From Cymbomonas tetramitiformis (lineage: Eukaryota; Chlorophyta; Pyramimonadophyceae; Pyramimonadales; Pyramimonadaceae): 28,655 nucleotides of DNA. Shown piece after piece: positions 8,064-15,185 of the stretch. The stretch is from positions 1-28,655 of the forward strand of contig LGRX02009923.1 of NCBI GenBank assembly GCA_001247695.2, in the 5' to 3' direction. The translations under genes were made by a program, and so were the position numbers. The stretch's first letter is position 1. Every line of letters begins with the position of its first letter. The notes below the pieces were generated by a model. That model saw only the letters and a list, made by a program, of their open reading frames with translations. It made no database searches and was not told where the DNA came from.

Positions 8064-9389
8064 ATGACAAGTAAACCAATATCTGAAAGTAGATTGCAAG
8101 AGCTATATTTGGATCCTAAATTTGGTTTAAGCAGTGCCGCTGCATTCACGAAGAAGCTTAAGACACGAGGTTATAAAGTGACAGAATCTCAGATTAAGAC
8201 CGCAATTTCGAAAACTGAAGCCTCGCAAGTACTTTCACAGCCTAAACGTGTAAAGCGGAAAGATTACTATCCAATATGTGGGCCAGTAGATAAAGTATCA
8301 ATACAAGCTGATCTTGCCTTTTTGCCCAGGGAAAAATCGGTGAACAAAGGATATGCTGTGATTTTAACAGCTGTGAATATTAACACCAATAAAGCATATG
8401 CAATTGCACTAAAAAGCAAGACAGTCAGAGATAAAGCCGACAAACGGAAGGAAGACGTAGAAGGTATCGTGCCCGCAATGAGAAGATTGATTAAGGAAAC
8501 CGGAATGGATACATTGACAACCGATTTAGGCTCTGAATTTACAAACAAGCAGGTACAAGCTTTGTTGCAAGAGAAAGGTGTAAAGCATTACACGTCTCAA
8601 GCCGAGGACCATTCACGACAAGGAAAAATCGAGCGGTTTAACAGAACGTTAAAAGGCAAACTTGAACGAGTATTTGCATCCACAGGTAAATCCAATTGGG
8701 TAGATTATATTGATACTATTGTTGATAATTATAATGAGACCGGCAACCAAGGGAATGTCAACGATACACCACCAGATAGTATGAATAAGAACCGAGTGAT
8801 AAGGACGGTTTTGTTAAAGCGCAACGAGACTGCAAAACTATTGCAAAAACTTGACATCAAGCCAGGTGATAACGTACGATTACGTGTAACAAAAAAAATA
8901 TTTGATAAGGAGAAGAGGCAATGGAGTACAAAAGTATATAAGGTCAAAAGTCGAAAAGGGTTGGCGTTCGTGATTGAGGACGGTAATGGCGATACCTTAA
9001 GCCGGAAATACAAACCACGCGAACTTCTTGAGGTTCAAGGACCCGTGTCGAAATCATCGAAAGAGACTCGTGGTACGAAGACCGATGCAGATAGCAAAGC
9101 CTCTGCGAAGGCTGAACGTCAAATAAAAAAGGAGGGTCTCGAAGCCAATACTGAATCCAAGACATCTAGAAATTACGATGGCTACGAGGTAAATGTGTTC
9201 ATCAGTGACAAGAAATCTCCCAACTACCAGAAAACCCTGAAAGGGTACCTAAAATTGAATAAGACCAAGAAAAGCAAGCGCAAGTATGAATTGATATTCT
9301 ATGACAAACCGGAATCTCCTGAGTTTGTAGACATTCCAGACCCAGAGATTACACTGTTGAAAAAAAGAAACGATAGTGTCCCAAAGTGA
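8064..9389 (+). CDS. rve-family (retroviral-type DDE) integrase of the Polinton-like element
   Basis: It has 441 residues from an ATG at 8064. The N-terminal ~70 residues look helical. The rve core has Asp83 (QADLAFLP), Asp154 (TTDLGSEF) and Glu190 (GKIERFNRTLKGKL). The last two are separated by exactly 35 residues, the classical D,D-35-E spacing. A basic C-terminal part follows (VRLRVTKK, then a Lys/Ser/Glu linker) and a small terminal domain around YDGYEVNVFISD that could be a chromodomain or SH3-like fold. The enzyme would join element ends to host DNA. Among virus-like elements, an rve integrase beside a protein-primed PolB is the hallmark of Polintons. The frame is intact and all catalytic residues are present. 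The stop codon lies inside cassette copy 8. Confidence 0.93.
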   Translation: MTSKPISESRLQELYLDPKFGLSSAAAFTKKLKTRGYKVTESQIKTAISKTEASQVLSQPKRVKRKDYYPICGPVDKVSIQADLAFLPREKSVNKGYAVILTAVNINTNKAYAIALKSKTVRDKADKRKEDVEGIVPAMRRLIKETGMDTLTTDLGSEFTNKQVQALLQEKGVKHYTSQAEDHSRQGKIERFNRTLKGKLERVFASTGKSNWVDYIDTIVDNYNETGNQGNVNDTPPDSMNKNRVIRTVLLKRNETAKLLQKLDIKPGDNVRLRVTKKIFDKEKRQWSTKVYKVKSRKGLAFVIEDGNGDTLSRKYKPRELLEVQGPVSKSSKETRGTKTDADSKASAKAERQIKKEGLEANTESKTSRNYDGYEVNVFISDKKSPNYQKTLKGYLKLNKTKKSKRKYELIFYDKPESPEFVDIPDPEITLLKKRNDSVPK

Positions 9390-9437
9390 GATAATGAAAA
9401 TATATTTTCCTATATATAAAGATCTGAGAATGGGACA
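9377..9437. promoter_or_regulatory. TGTCCCA/TGGGACA cassette, copy 8 (overlaps the integrase stop)
   Basis: The left arm TGTCCCAAAGTGA encodes the last integrase residues VPK and its TGA. The core has CTATATATAAAGATCTGAG and the right arm is perfect. The next gene starts 25 bp after it. Confidence 0.75.
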
Positions 9438-9461
9438 TAACTTTTATTTGTTTATGATAAT

Positions 9462-9737
9462 ATGAGAACAATATTGACCGACGAAGTCGGACGAAGGAAT
9501 TGTCTAAAAATGATGGGAGTACCCAACGGCTCAAGTGGGAATACGCTTTTCAAAGGATATGGAAACCTTGCTAAAAGCAACTACGTGGTAACGATGCCAT
9601 CGCAAAACAGTGCGGTATTCTACTATACACTTCAGGAACCATATATTAAATCGGAGTCATTAGTAAGAAATATTCAGGAACATAGCAATGGCATATATAT
9701 ATACAAGACCACCGGTAGTAACACAAGAGGACCGTGA
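9462..9737 (+). CDS. Small protein of the viral element, unknown function
   Basis: It has 91 residues from an ATG 25 bp after cassette copy 8. The sequence is of mixed composition (GNTLFKGYGNLAKSNYVV, then FYYTLQEPYIKSESLV) without Cys pairs or a clear membrane segment. The next gene starts inside its 3' end at 9688 in another frame, so the two overlap by 50 bp. This is the first gene of a tightly packed run (9462-11465) without internal cassettes, which suggests one transcript. No family is recognised. Confidence 0.5.
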   Translation: MRTILTDEVGRRNCLKMMGVPNGSSGNTLFKGYGNLAKSNYVVTMPSQNSAVFYYTLQEPYIKSESLVRNIQEHSNGIYIYKTTGSNTRGP

Positions 9738-10119
9738 TAGACAAACAATAGCACGTATCGCTAAAGCCAGTGAAGATAGAGATGCATTTGTTGATAGAGA
9801 AATTCAAGAATTAAAAGACTTTTTGGATGACGAAACCACAATGACCATAAATCCAATTTACAATCCAAACAGTCCATCACGGCCGTCCGGGAAAAATCGA
9901 AATCTACAACTCGCAACCATAGAATCATTGCAACTACACGAAATGCAGGATCTAAAAGTTTTCGGGGGGCTCGCTTCGAAAGGTGTTAGGACTCGAAACC
10001 AATCACGACAAAGCCCCTTAAGAAAAGTAGTTAGTTATGTTACCGGAGAAGACAATGCGTCACCATACACTGACCCAAATGATCGAATTTCTAATAAACC
10101 AAATAGAAAAGATGTTTAA
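9688..10119 (+). CDS. Hydrophilic protein of the viral element, unknown function
   Basis: It has 143 residues. After a short start (MAYIYTRPPV) there is a charged, probably helical stretch, residues ~13-50, rich in Asp, Arg and Glu (EDRDRQTIARIAKASEDRD). A Pro/Asn/Ser-rich linker (NPIYNPNSPSRPSGK) and a basic tail follow. There is no enzyme motif or membrane segment. The start overlaps the previous gene by 50 bp and the next gene begins 6 bp after the stop. A structural or scaffold role would fit its place upstream of lipase and capsid genes but is not shown. Confidence 0.55.
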   Translation: MAYIYTRPPVVTQEDRDRQTIARIAKASEDRDAFVDREIQELKDFLDDETTMTINPIYNPNSPSRPSGKNRNLQLATIESLQLHEMQDLKVFGGLASKGVRTRNQSRQSPLRKVVSYVTGEDNASPYTDPNDRISNKPNRKDV

Positions 10120-10125
10120 GTTATA

Positions 10126-11148
10126 ATGAACATCGCGTGCAATCAAGATTATCTTTCAAATGTCTTCTGTCGACCATCGTCGTTGCTAACTTATGATGCC
10201 GAGTTTCCCGATGAGCGAAAATCTGTTCGTAATGGCACTGCTAACAGCAGCACAGTTTTCAAGCGCACACCATCAACACCAAATACGCCAATTATGACTC
10301 GACAGGGCGTAACTACGTACAGTCAGAATGATACGACACAATTGACGAATGCCCTGAGTCAAGACGCTGTCAAATTACCATTACATACATTGAACAAAGC
10401 CTTAGGGTTAAACGTGTCGACAATAGATGACCCTATCCAAACCAGATATGCACGTGCTTCAAATGCTGCTTATGCATACAGCTATGGCGACCGAGCACGT
10501 CTTGACGGTATATTGAAGGGACTTCCGGGTTATTACGCAGACCGTAGCTTATCGGGAAGAAATTCTACAACGCTGGCCAATCCAAACACTCGAGATGTCA
10601 TCATTGCATATAGAGGTAGTGACAGTGAGTTTGCGAGTCTTAAAACACTTACGCAGGACGTATCACGTGGACGAAATGTGGAAGATTGGTATGTTAACTT
10701 ATTGACATTGATGAAACAGCAACGTAACACGTCGAGATATCAAGAAGCACAACAACGATTTGACGATGTCAGAATGAAATATGGTAATGGTTTCAAATTA
10801 TCGGTTACTGGTCACTCGAACGGTGGTGGACAAAGCAATTATATAGCTGAAGTGAATAATGTAGAAGGACATCATTTTAATCCCGCTATCAATCCAATTC
10901 AAAAACCGGTGAACACTCCCACTGAAAAACAAGTATTGTATTCAACAGAAGGCGATCTTGTTTCATTGCCAGCTCGATTAAAGCCACATCCAAATAGCAA
11001 TTATGAGATTGTGCACGTCAATCCAAAAGTAGGTACAGAAAACAATTTAACGAAATTGCATAGCGTAGAGCAAATGTACTCAAATTCACCGCTGCATCTA
11101 CGCGAGTCAGTACGGCAAGGTCTCGTTATGGCTTTGCCAACGGTATGA
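10126..11148 (+). CDS. Class 3 lipase-like alpha/beta hydrolase
   Basis: It has 340 residues. After a ~110-residue Ser/Thr-rich N-terminal part comes a lipase class 3 core: the oxyanion strand VIIAYRGSDS (158-167), nucleophile elbow GHSNGGG (Ser231), Asp277 in EGDLVS and His312 in KLHSVEQM, in the correct triad order. Enzymes of this family cleave acyl ester bonds of lipids. No signal peptide is visible. In a virus such an enzyme could help breach or leave membranes, but that is inference. The gene ends in an ATGA overlap with the next frame at 11145. That frame is also open upstream and reads a Gly-rich hydrophobic run, so the two may have been one protein split by a frameshift. All three triad residues are present. 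Confidence 0.75.
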   Translation: MNIACNQDYLSNVFCRPSSLLTYDAEFPDERKSVRNGTANSSTVFKRTPSTPNTPIMTRQGVTTYSQNDTTQLTNALSQDAVKLPLHTLNKALGLNVSTIDDPIQTRYARASNAAYAYSYGDRARLDGILKGLPGYYADRSLSGRNSTTLANPNTRDVIIAYRGSDSEFASLKTLTQDVSRGRNVEDWYVNLLTLMKQQRNTSRYQEAQQRFDDVRMKYGNGFKLSVTGHSNGGGQSNYIAEVNNVEGHHFNPAINPIQKPVNTPTEKQVLYSTEGDLVSLPARLKPHPNSNYEIVHVNPKVGTENNLTKLHSVEQMYSNSPLHLRESVRQGLVMALPTV

Positions 11149-11465
11149 TGGGTTCAGCTTTGGGCGGGTATTTGGGTTACTATGCTCCAACTGACAACGG
11201 CAATGAACGTATCTTTAGGACCACTCAGGGACTGTTAGAACCCATATTGTTATCGGAAACGCCCAACGTAAGCTTTACCGATTTTATGAATGTTATGGGT
11301 GTTACGGAAACCCTCAGCGAAAAGAATTACTTAAGGTCGCAGCTGGGTTTGGAGCCTATCAAACAAGAGCCATTGACAAAGGTTCCCATATATGATCCAA
11401 TCACAGAAATGATACGACAAGCAACAGGACGCGCTGCAGAGGATCAGCAACTATACGAGAACTAA
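11145..11465 (+). CDS. Small protein or shifted C-terminal part of the lipase gene
   Basis: It has 106 residues from ATGATG, with the first ATG overlapping the lipase TGA (ATGA). The first ~15 residues are Gly-rich and hydrophobic (MMGSALGGYLGYYAP). The rest is soluble and helical (TEMIRQATGRAAEDQQ) with no family match. In this frame the codons before the ATG are also open and read RSRYGFANG, which flows naturally into the Gly-rich run. That supports a former fusion with the lipase, lost by a 1-base indel near 11100-11140. Coupled translation of a separate gene is the alternative. The stop lies 8 bp before cassette copy 9. Confidence 0.5.
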   Translation: MMGSALGGYLGYYAPTDNGNERIFRTTQGLLEPILLSETPNVSFTDFMNVMGVTETLSEKNYLRSQLGLEPIKQEPLTKVPIYDPITEMIRQATGRAAEDQQLYEN

Positions 11466-11472
11466 TTAATAC

Positions 11473-11523
11473 TGTCCCAAAGTGAAATATCTTATATAGA
11501 AATATAAGTTTCAGTTTGGGACA
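11473..11523. promoter_or_regulatory. TGTCCCA/TGGGACA cassette, copy 9 (longest hairpin)
   Basis: The arms extend to TGTCCCAAAGTGAAA / TTTCAGTTTGGGACA with an inner CTTATAT / ATATAAG, so nearly the whole 51 bp can fold back. It lies 8 bp after one gene and 34 bp before the next. Confidence 0.75.
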
Positions 11524-11556
11524 CCCAATTTTTCTGAGTTATAATATTAATATCAA

Positions 11557-11772
11557 ATGAATCGTGAAGAACTGATACGTACAGCCAAACTACAATATCA
11601 GGATTTGCAACAAACATATATAGAACTCATTGTAGATGATTATCTTAAACGACCGCAATTCTATGATGATTTATATAGCGGAAACCTTGAAGAACCAACG
11701 CCTTTAGAGCGAGATTCTGATATCTCAATAAAAGATAATAGTTATATTAATATAGAAAATGAGTGTGATTAG
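11557..11772 (+). CDS. Small acidic protein of the viral element, unknown function
   Basis: It has 71 residues from an ATG 34 bp after cassette copy 9. The N-terminal half looks helical (REELIRTAKLQYQDLQQTY); the second half is rich in Asp, Glu and Asn. The gene overlaps the start of the penton gene by 14 bp (ATGAGTGTGATTAG), so it is probably co-transcribed with the capsid genes. There is no recognisable domain. It could be a small virion or assembly protein; this is inferred only from position. Confidence 0.5.
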   Translation: MNREELIRTAKLQYQDLQQTYIELIVDDYLKRPQFYDDLYSGNLEEPTPLERDSDISIKDNSYINIENECD

Positions 11773-12344
11773 TACGCGCACATTGTTCCTTTCGAGCGAG
11801 GATAACAGTAACGGCGACGCTCGGGTGCTACAAATGAACATCCCGACTCAATTAACAAGTTATAGGACGCAATCCAAATTAAGGTTAGTGTTGAACACTT
11901 TCAGTTGTGCCAAAACTTGGTATTCCGTTAATGCGACCAACGGCATATTTTACATTGGTGACATCGCTGATGATAAATTGTATGAAGTAAAGATCGACTA
12001 CGCCAATTACACACAATTGTCCCAATTGACCACTGATTTACAAAATAAAATAAAGGATGGATTAATTGAGCTTTTCGCCTATGCTGGTAATGTGACGGTC
12101 ACTTACAATGGAGGCCCTAGCGATGTAAATTATAAGAACAAATTCAAAATTACATTAGGTACAGCGGTTCCAAACGTTAAATTTGTCGCTTTCTCTGTCA
12201 GTGGAGATCTAATTGCTCTTCCTGGCAGCGCCTTAGACGCCGCTTTAAACGCTACAGTATCGACTGCGGGGAAGTATAACGATGTAGACCAAATTCTAGG
12301 TGGACGAGTGAATCAAACCACTGCAGGACTGAGAACCGTTTCAG

Positions 12345-12349
12345 ATCTC
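12345..12349. repeat. Target site duplication of the TRIM, left copy (ATCTC)
   Basis: ATCTC directly precedes LTR1; the same five bases follow LTR2 at 13217-13221. Five bp is typical of LTR retroelement integration. Confidence 0.9.
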
Positions 12350-12639
12350 TATTACGGATCGAAAGATGACAGACGCCCGCAGTCGCGATGTTGGTACGTC
12401 GTCGTCGATGTCACACGCATGGTCGATCATCGATCTGTAACAGTCCGATCTGTACGAGTACCACTGAAATGCGCGAAAGGATCATCATCCTCCGCGTAGC
12501 TCAGTTGGTTAGAGCGTCGCACTAGAGAAGCGAACGTCACGGGTTCAAATCCCGTCGTGGAGCATTTTCGCCCCATGACGATATATGATTTGACCCGGCT
12601 CGTACAGTGAAATCCCCGCACCGATTTCAAACCCTAACA
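12350..12639 (+). repeat. TRIM left LTR
   Basis: 290 bp, starting TATTACGG and ending CCCTAACA. It contains the tRNA-like sequence at 12490-12563. Confidence 0.9.
12490..12563 (+). tRNA. tRNA-like gene in left LTR
   Basis: 74 nt fold as a full cloverleaf. The acceptor stem is CTCCGCG / CGTGGAG (7 bp with one G-T), the D stem GCTC / GAGC with loop AGTTGGTTA, the variable loop ACGTC, and the T stem ACGGG / CCCGT with loop TTCAAAT. The pol III A box (TAGCTCAGTTGG) and B box (GGTTCAAATCC) are good. The anticodon stem TCGCA / AGCGA has a closing A-A mismatch, and the loop CTAGAGA would give anticodon AGA (Ser), yet the long variable arm of serine tRNAs is absent. Its identity is therefore doubtful; it may serve as an internal promoter rather than a decoding tRNA. 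No CCA is encoded. Confidence 0.7.
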
Positions 12640-12640
12640 T

Positions 12641-12658
12641 TGGTATCGAAGCGACGGT
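12641..12658 (+). promoter_or_regulatory. Primer binding site of the TRIM
   Basis: TGGTATCGAAGC starts one base after LTR1 and resembles the common TGGTATCAGAGC site that pairs with the 3' end of initiator-Met tRNA. Confidence 0.6.
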
Positions 12659-12695
12659 TCGGAAACCGCCTCAGATGTAACGGCATAAGGCACAC

Positions 12696-12785
12696 GATGT
12701 GACCTACGCTAAGATCGCGTATGCTCGGGCACGGTGATGTGACCTGCGCTACGATCGCGTATGCATGGGCACGATGTGACCCGCG
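12696..12785. repeat. Short tandem repeat inside the TRIM
   Basis: GATGTGACC starts at 12696, 12736 and 12773. Units of 40 and 37 bp share GATCGCGTATGC and GGGCACG. No coding frame is evident. Confidence 0.7.
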
Positions 12786-12927
12786 CTGATGACGTGGACA
12801 CATTCCACACAACCCCCGGTACGAGCGGACAAGGTTGGCTGCCACGTCATCACATCTGAGGTCGGACCTCTGAAAAGTAACTCGACACGAATGTCGTGAG
12901 GTCACGACACTTTAAAGAGGGGAGATA

Positions 12928-13216
12928 TGTTACGGATCGAAAGATGACAGACGCCCGCAGTCGCGATGTTGGTACGTCGTCGTCGATGTCACACGCATGG
13001 TCGATCATCGATCTGTAACAGTCCGATCTGTACGAGTACCACTGAAATGCGCGAAAGGATCATCATCCTCCGCGTAGCTCAGTTGGTTAGAGCGTCGCAC
13101 TAGAGAAGCGAACGTCACGGGTTCAAATCCCGTCGTGGAGCATTTTCGCCCATGACGATATATGATTTGACCCGGCTCGTACAGTGAAATCCCCATACCG
13201 ATTTCAAACCCTAACA
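12928..13216 (+). repeat. TRIM right LTR
   Basis: 289 bp, starting TGTTACGG and ending CCCTAACA, followed by the target duplication ATCTC (13217-13221). It contains the second tRNA-like copy. Confidence 0.9.
13068..13141 (+). tRNA. tRNA-like gene in right LTR
   Basis: Identical in sequence and fold to the copy at 12490-12563, with the same AGA loop and the same A-A mismatch. Confidence 0.7.
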
Positions 13217-13659
13217 ATCTCATAGACCTATTTGAAATCGCAACAGCTAATACCGTGTTTGAATCGGTATACCCGTGCAATCTTCAGACAAACGACGCAA
13301 TCTACCTTAGAGTGACTTCTTTGCCAACACACAATATAGAATCGACCAATCTTTCGACGTTTACCAACACAGATGAGATGATAAGCAGTGACAGCTTCGC
13401 AAAAATACTGCTGCCCAATGACACCACGACAGACTTCATAAGGTACATAGACCCGAACGAGAATTTTGCGATTGAAATTCAAGGTTCGCAGTTCACATAT
13501 ATAAGAGTAACACTTACGGACGCAAAAGCACGATTAATTCCTTTAGCAGCAGATACTCAAGCATCGGACGGTAGCGTGAATTATTCACTGAGCATCAAAG
13601 TGGAAGAATTGGCACCAGTGGGTCTCTCCGATATTTTATAATATATATATTATACAAAA

Positions 13660-14256
13660 ATGAGCTTACCAATGAGTTTGGCATACGGTCTGTCTAAAAT
13701 GTCGTCGTACAGTACCAACTACTTTCGTCTCGAAACCACTAACTTGACTAGGGCCTCCAGGTATTCAACCATAACTTTAAATCTCCCTGCCAATTCGATA
13801 GTAAATATGAAGAGCCTTAGTATGCATTGCAAGGGTTCTTGTACGACACCGATAGCGTTTACCAATGCCGGCGGTGCAGCAGACAACTTGTTTCTGACAT
13901 TGCCAAATGGTTTAGAGAAACTTATTATGAGAATGGAGGTGTACTGCGGTGGTATACAGGTGTCGAGTGGTGTGCAAAGTCTGAGTACAATAGCAACAGT
14001 ATTAGATAATTTGAGAACCACCCTTAACAAAGACGTGACGTATCAACGGGTTTTAAAGAACCAAGAGATTACTACCACCCAAGCAACATTGGGAACTTTT
14101 TATAGCACGCCTCGTCCGTATATTCTCAATAATTGGCTTTCGTTCATAGGGGAAGCAGAGCCGTCATACATAGATACAAGTCTTCTTGCGCCAATTCAGC
14201 TCAGACTGTACCTCCACGGGCCCGAAGTTCTTGGCAGTGTTCGGGAAAGCAAATGA
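13660..14256 (+). pseudogene. Probable major capsid protein, N-terminal fragment
   Basis: It has 198 residues from an ATG 18 bp after the penton stop. The sequence is rich in beta-strand-like stretches (YSTITLNLPANSIV, LEKLIMRMEVYCGGIQV) and ends near IQLRLYLHGPEVLG. That pattern, the gene order penton then capsid, and the element type fit the first jelly-roll of the double jelly-roll capsid protein of PLVs/Polintons, usually about 450-650 residues. Only the N-terminal third or so remains. The frame stops at 14256 right where the sequence turns into non-viral DNA with palindromic repeats. The assignment rests on context and general pattern, not on a catalytic motif. No functional capsid can come from this copy. 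Confidence 0.6.
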
Positions 14257-14850
14257 CTCGGTGTTGCAATCGATACAAACGCAGCTCATCTGGACCGCGT
14301 AATTTTTGTGATGACATTGTTTCGTAAATGCATTTACGCTTCGTCCACTAAACCTTGAACTTCTCATTTATGATTTTTGGCAAAACGTGTTTATGATTTC
14401 GTAAGCCAACGTCAGCCAGATGTGAAATGTGAAATCGATTAGGAATTTTTCCGAGCGACCCGAGATGTCGCGATTTCTTTTGAAGTTCAAATCCACGCGA
14501 CACGCGAACAATGTCTTGCAGTTTCATGCAGTGTCGTTGTCGATGTCGCTGTCGTTCGGCATTTGCTGACAACGTGATGATACCCCCGCCCGAAACGCGT
14601 GTTTATGAAATCATAAATGCATTTTACGAAATCATAAATGCATTTACTATTTCGTAAATGCATTTATTATCGTAAATGCATTTACGATTTCGTCTGCCAC
14701 GCGACGAGCATATCCTAAGCAGTCGATCTGCCACGCGACAGAATATTCCAGGGAATAAATCATAAATGCATTTACGAATTCGTAAATGCATTTATGATCA
14801 TAAATGCATTTACGTTTCGTCCACTAAACCTTGAACTTCTCATTAATTCT
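14257..14850. repeat. Palindrome cluster built on AAATGCATTT, bounded by direct repeats
   Basis: No gene is seen. Many copies of (C)RTAAATGCATTTAYG occur, for example the 16-bp palindrome at 14323-14338, a run at 14609-14686, and a 40-bp perfect palindrome at 14759-14798. CGTCCACTAAACCTTGAAC with CTTCTCATT following occurs at about 14341 and 14818 as a direct repeat ~477 bp apart, each preceded by palindromic units. CTGCCACGCGAC is also repeated near 14693 and 14728. The bounded layout suggests a non-autonomous mobile unit. Confidence 0.75.
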
Positions 14851-14988
14851 AGTCTGAAGTCTCGCCCCGTAGCGACTTAAATTAATTTACCCCGGGGAGC
14901 CATATGAAGGCGCGGTGCTTTGGACCCTCCCGTCTCCTCTCCTGTATCAATATGCAATTACACAATGTCGAATAGCCTAAAGGGGGGT

Positions 14989-15185
14989 CAGAGTGGAGAC
15001 TTACGGCTTACGGCGAATACGGTTACGGTGTCGAGAAATCACCGTATCGCGTAAATACGGCGTATATACGGCGTAAAATACGGTATACGGCGTAACGTAT
15101 GCGTATATACGGCAAAAAATACGAGTTCCTCGACAGTGAACTACGGCGTATTTACGTCGTATTTACGCCGTAAGTCTCCACTCTG
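14989..15185. mobile_element. hAT-like MITE with 19-bp perfect terminal inverted repeats
   Basis: The ends are CAGAGTGGAGACTTACGGC and its exact reverse complement. The left flank is AGGGGGGT and the right flank the same A-G-run-T with two more G, consistent with an 8-bp target duplication that slipped in the G run. The 197-bp interior is made of variants of TACGGCGTAT and has no coding capacity. CAG starts and 8-bp duplications are typical of hAT elements. Confidence 0.8.

Larger units (their letters stand above)
12350..13216 (+). mobile_element. TRIM (terminal-repeat retrotransposon in miniature) with tRNA-like genes in its LTRs
   Basis: Two nearly identical repeats (12350-12639, 290 bp; 12928-13216, 289 bp) flank 288 bp without coding capacity. 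LTR2 begins TGTTACGG and both end CCCTAACA. LTR1 begins TA, apparently a mutated TG. One base after LTR1 lies a primer binding site-like TGGTATCGAAGC, close to the initiator-Met tRNA site seen in many LTR elements. A polypurine tract AAAGAGGGGAGA lies at 12914-12925, 2 bp before LTR2. The flanks carry the duplication ATCTC. LTR differences are few: the TA/TG start, CCCC versus CCC near 12572, and GCACC versus ATACC near the end, so insertion is fairly recent. It must have used enzymes of another element. Insertion lies inside the penton gene. Confidence 0.92.
11759..13641 (+). pseudogene. Probable penton (minor capsid) protein, split by a TRIM element
   Basis: The frame runs 197 codons to 12349, is interrupted by the LTR miniature at 12350-13216, and continues in phase from 13222 to the stop at 13641, about 336 residues in the uninterrupted state. 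The N-terminus (MSVISTRTLFLSSED, then mixed beta-strand-like sequence) and the place directly before the capsid gene fit the penton protein of Polintons and PLVs, which is a single jelly-roll. I see no motif that proves it. Reading into the insertion adds ~49 foreign residues before a stop at 12499, so no complete protein can be made unless the insert were removed. Apart from the insertion the frame shows no other lesion. Confidence 0.6.

Noticed and set aside
12490..13141. Two ordinary host tRNA genes in tandem
   Set aside because: Both copies lie at the same place in two LTRs with target duplication, so they are part of the TRIM, and their anticodon arm is irregular.
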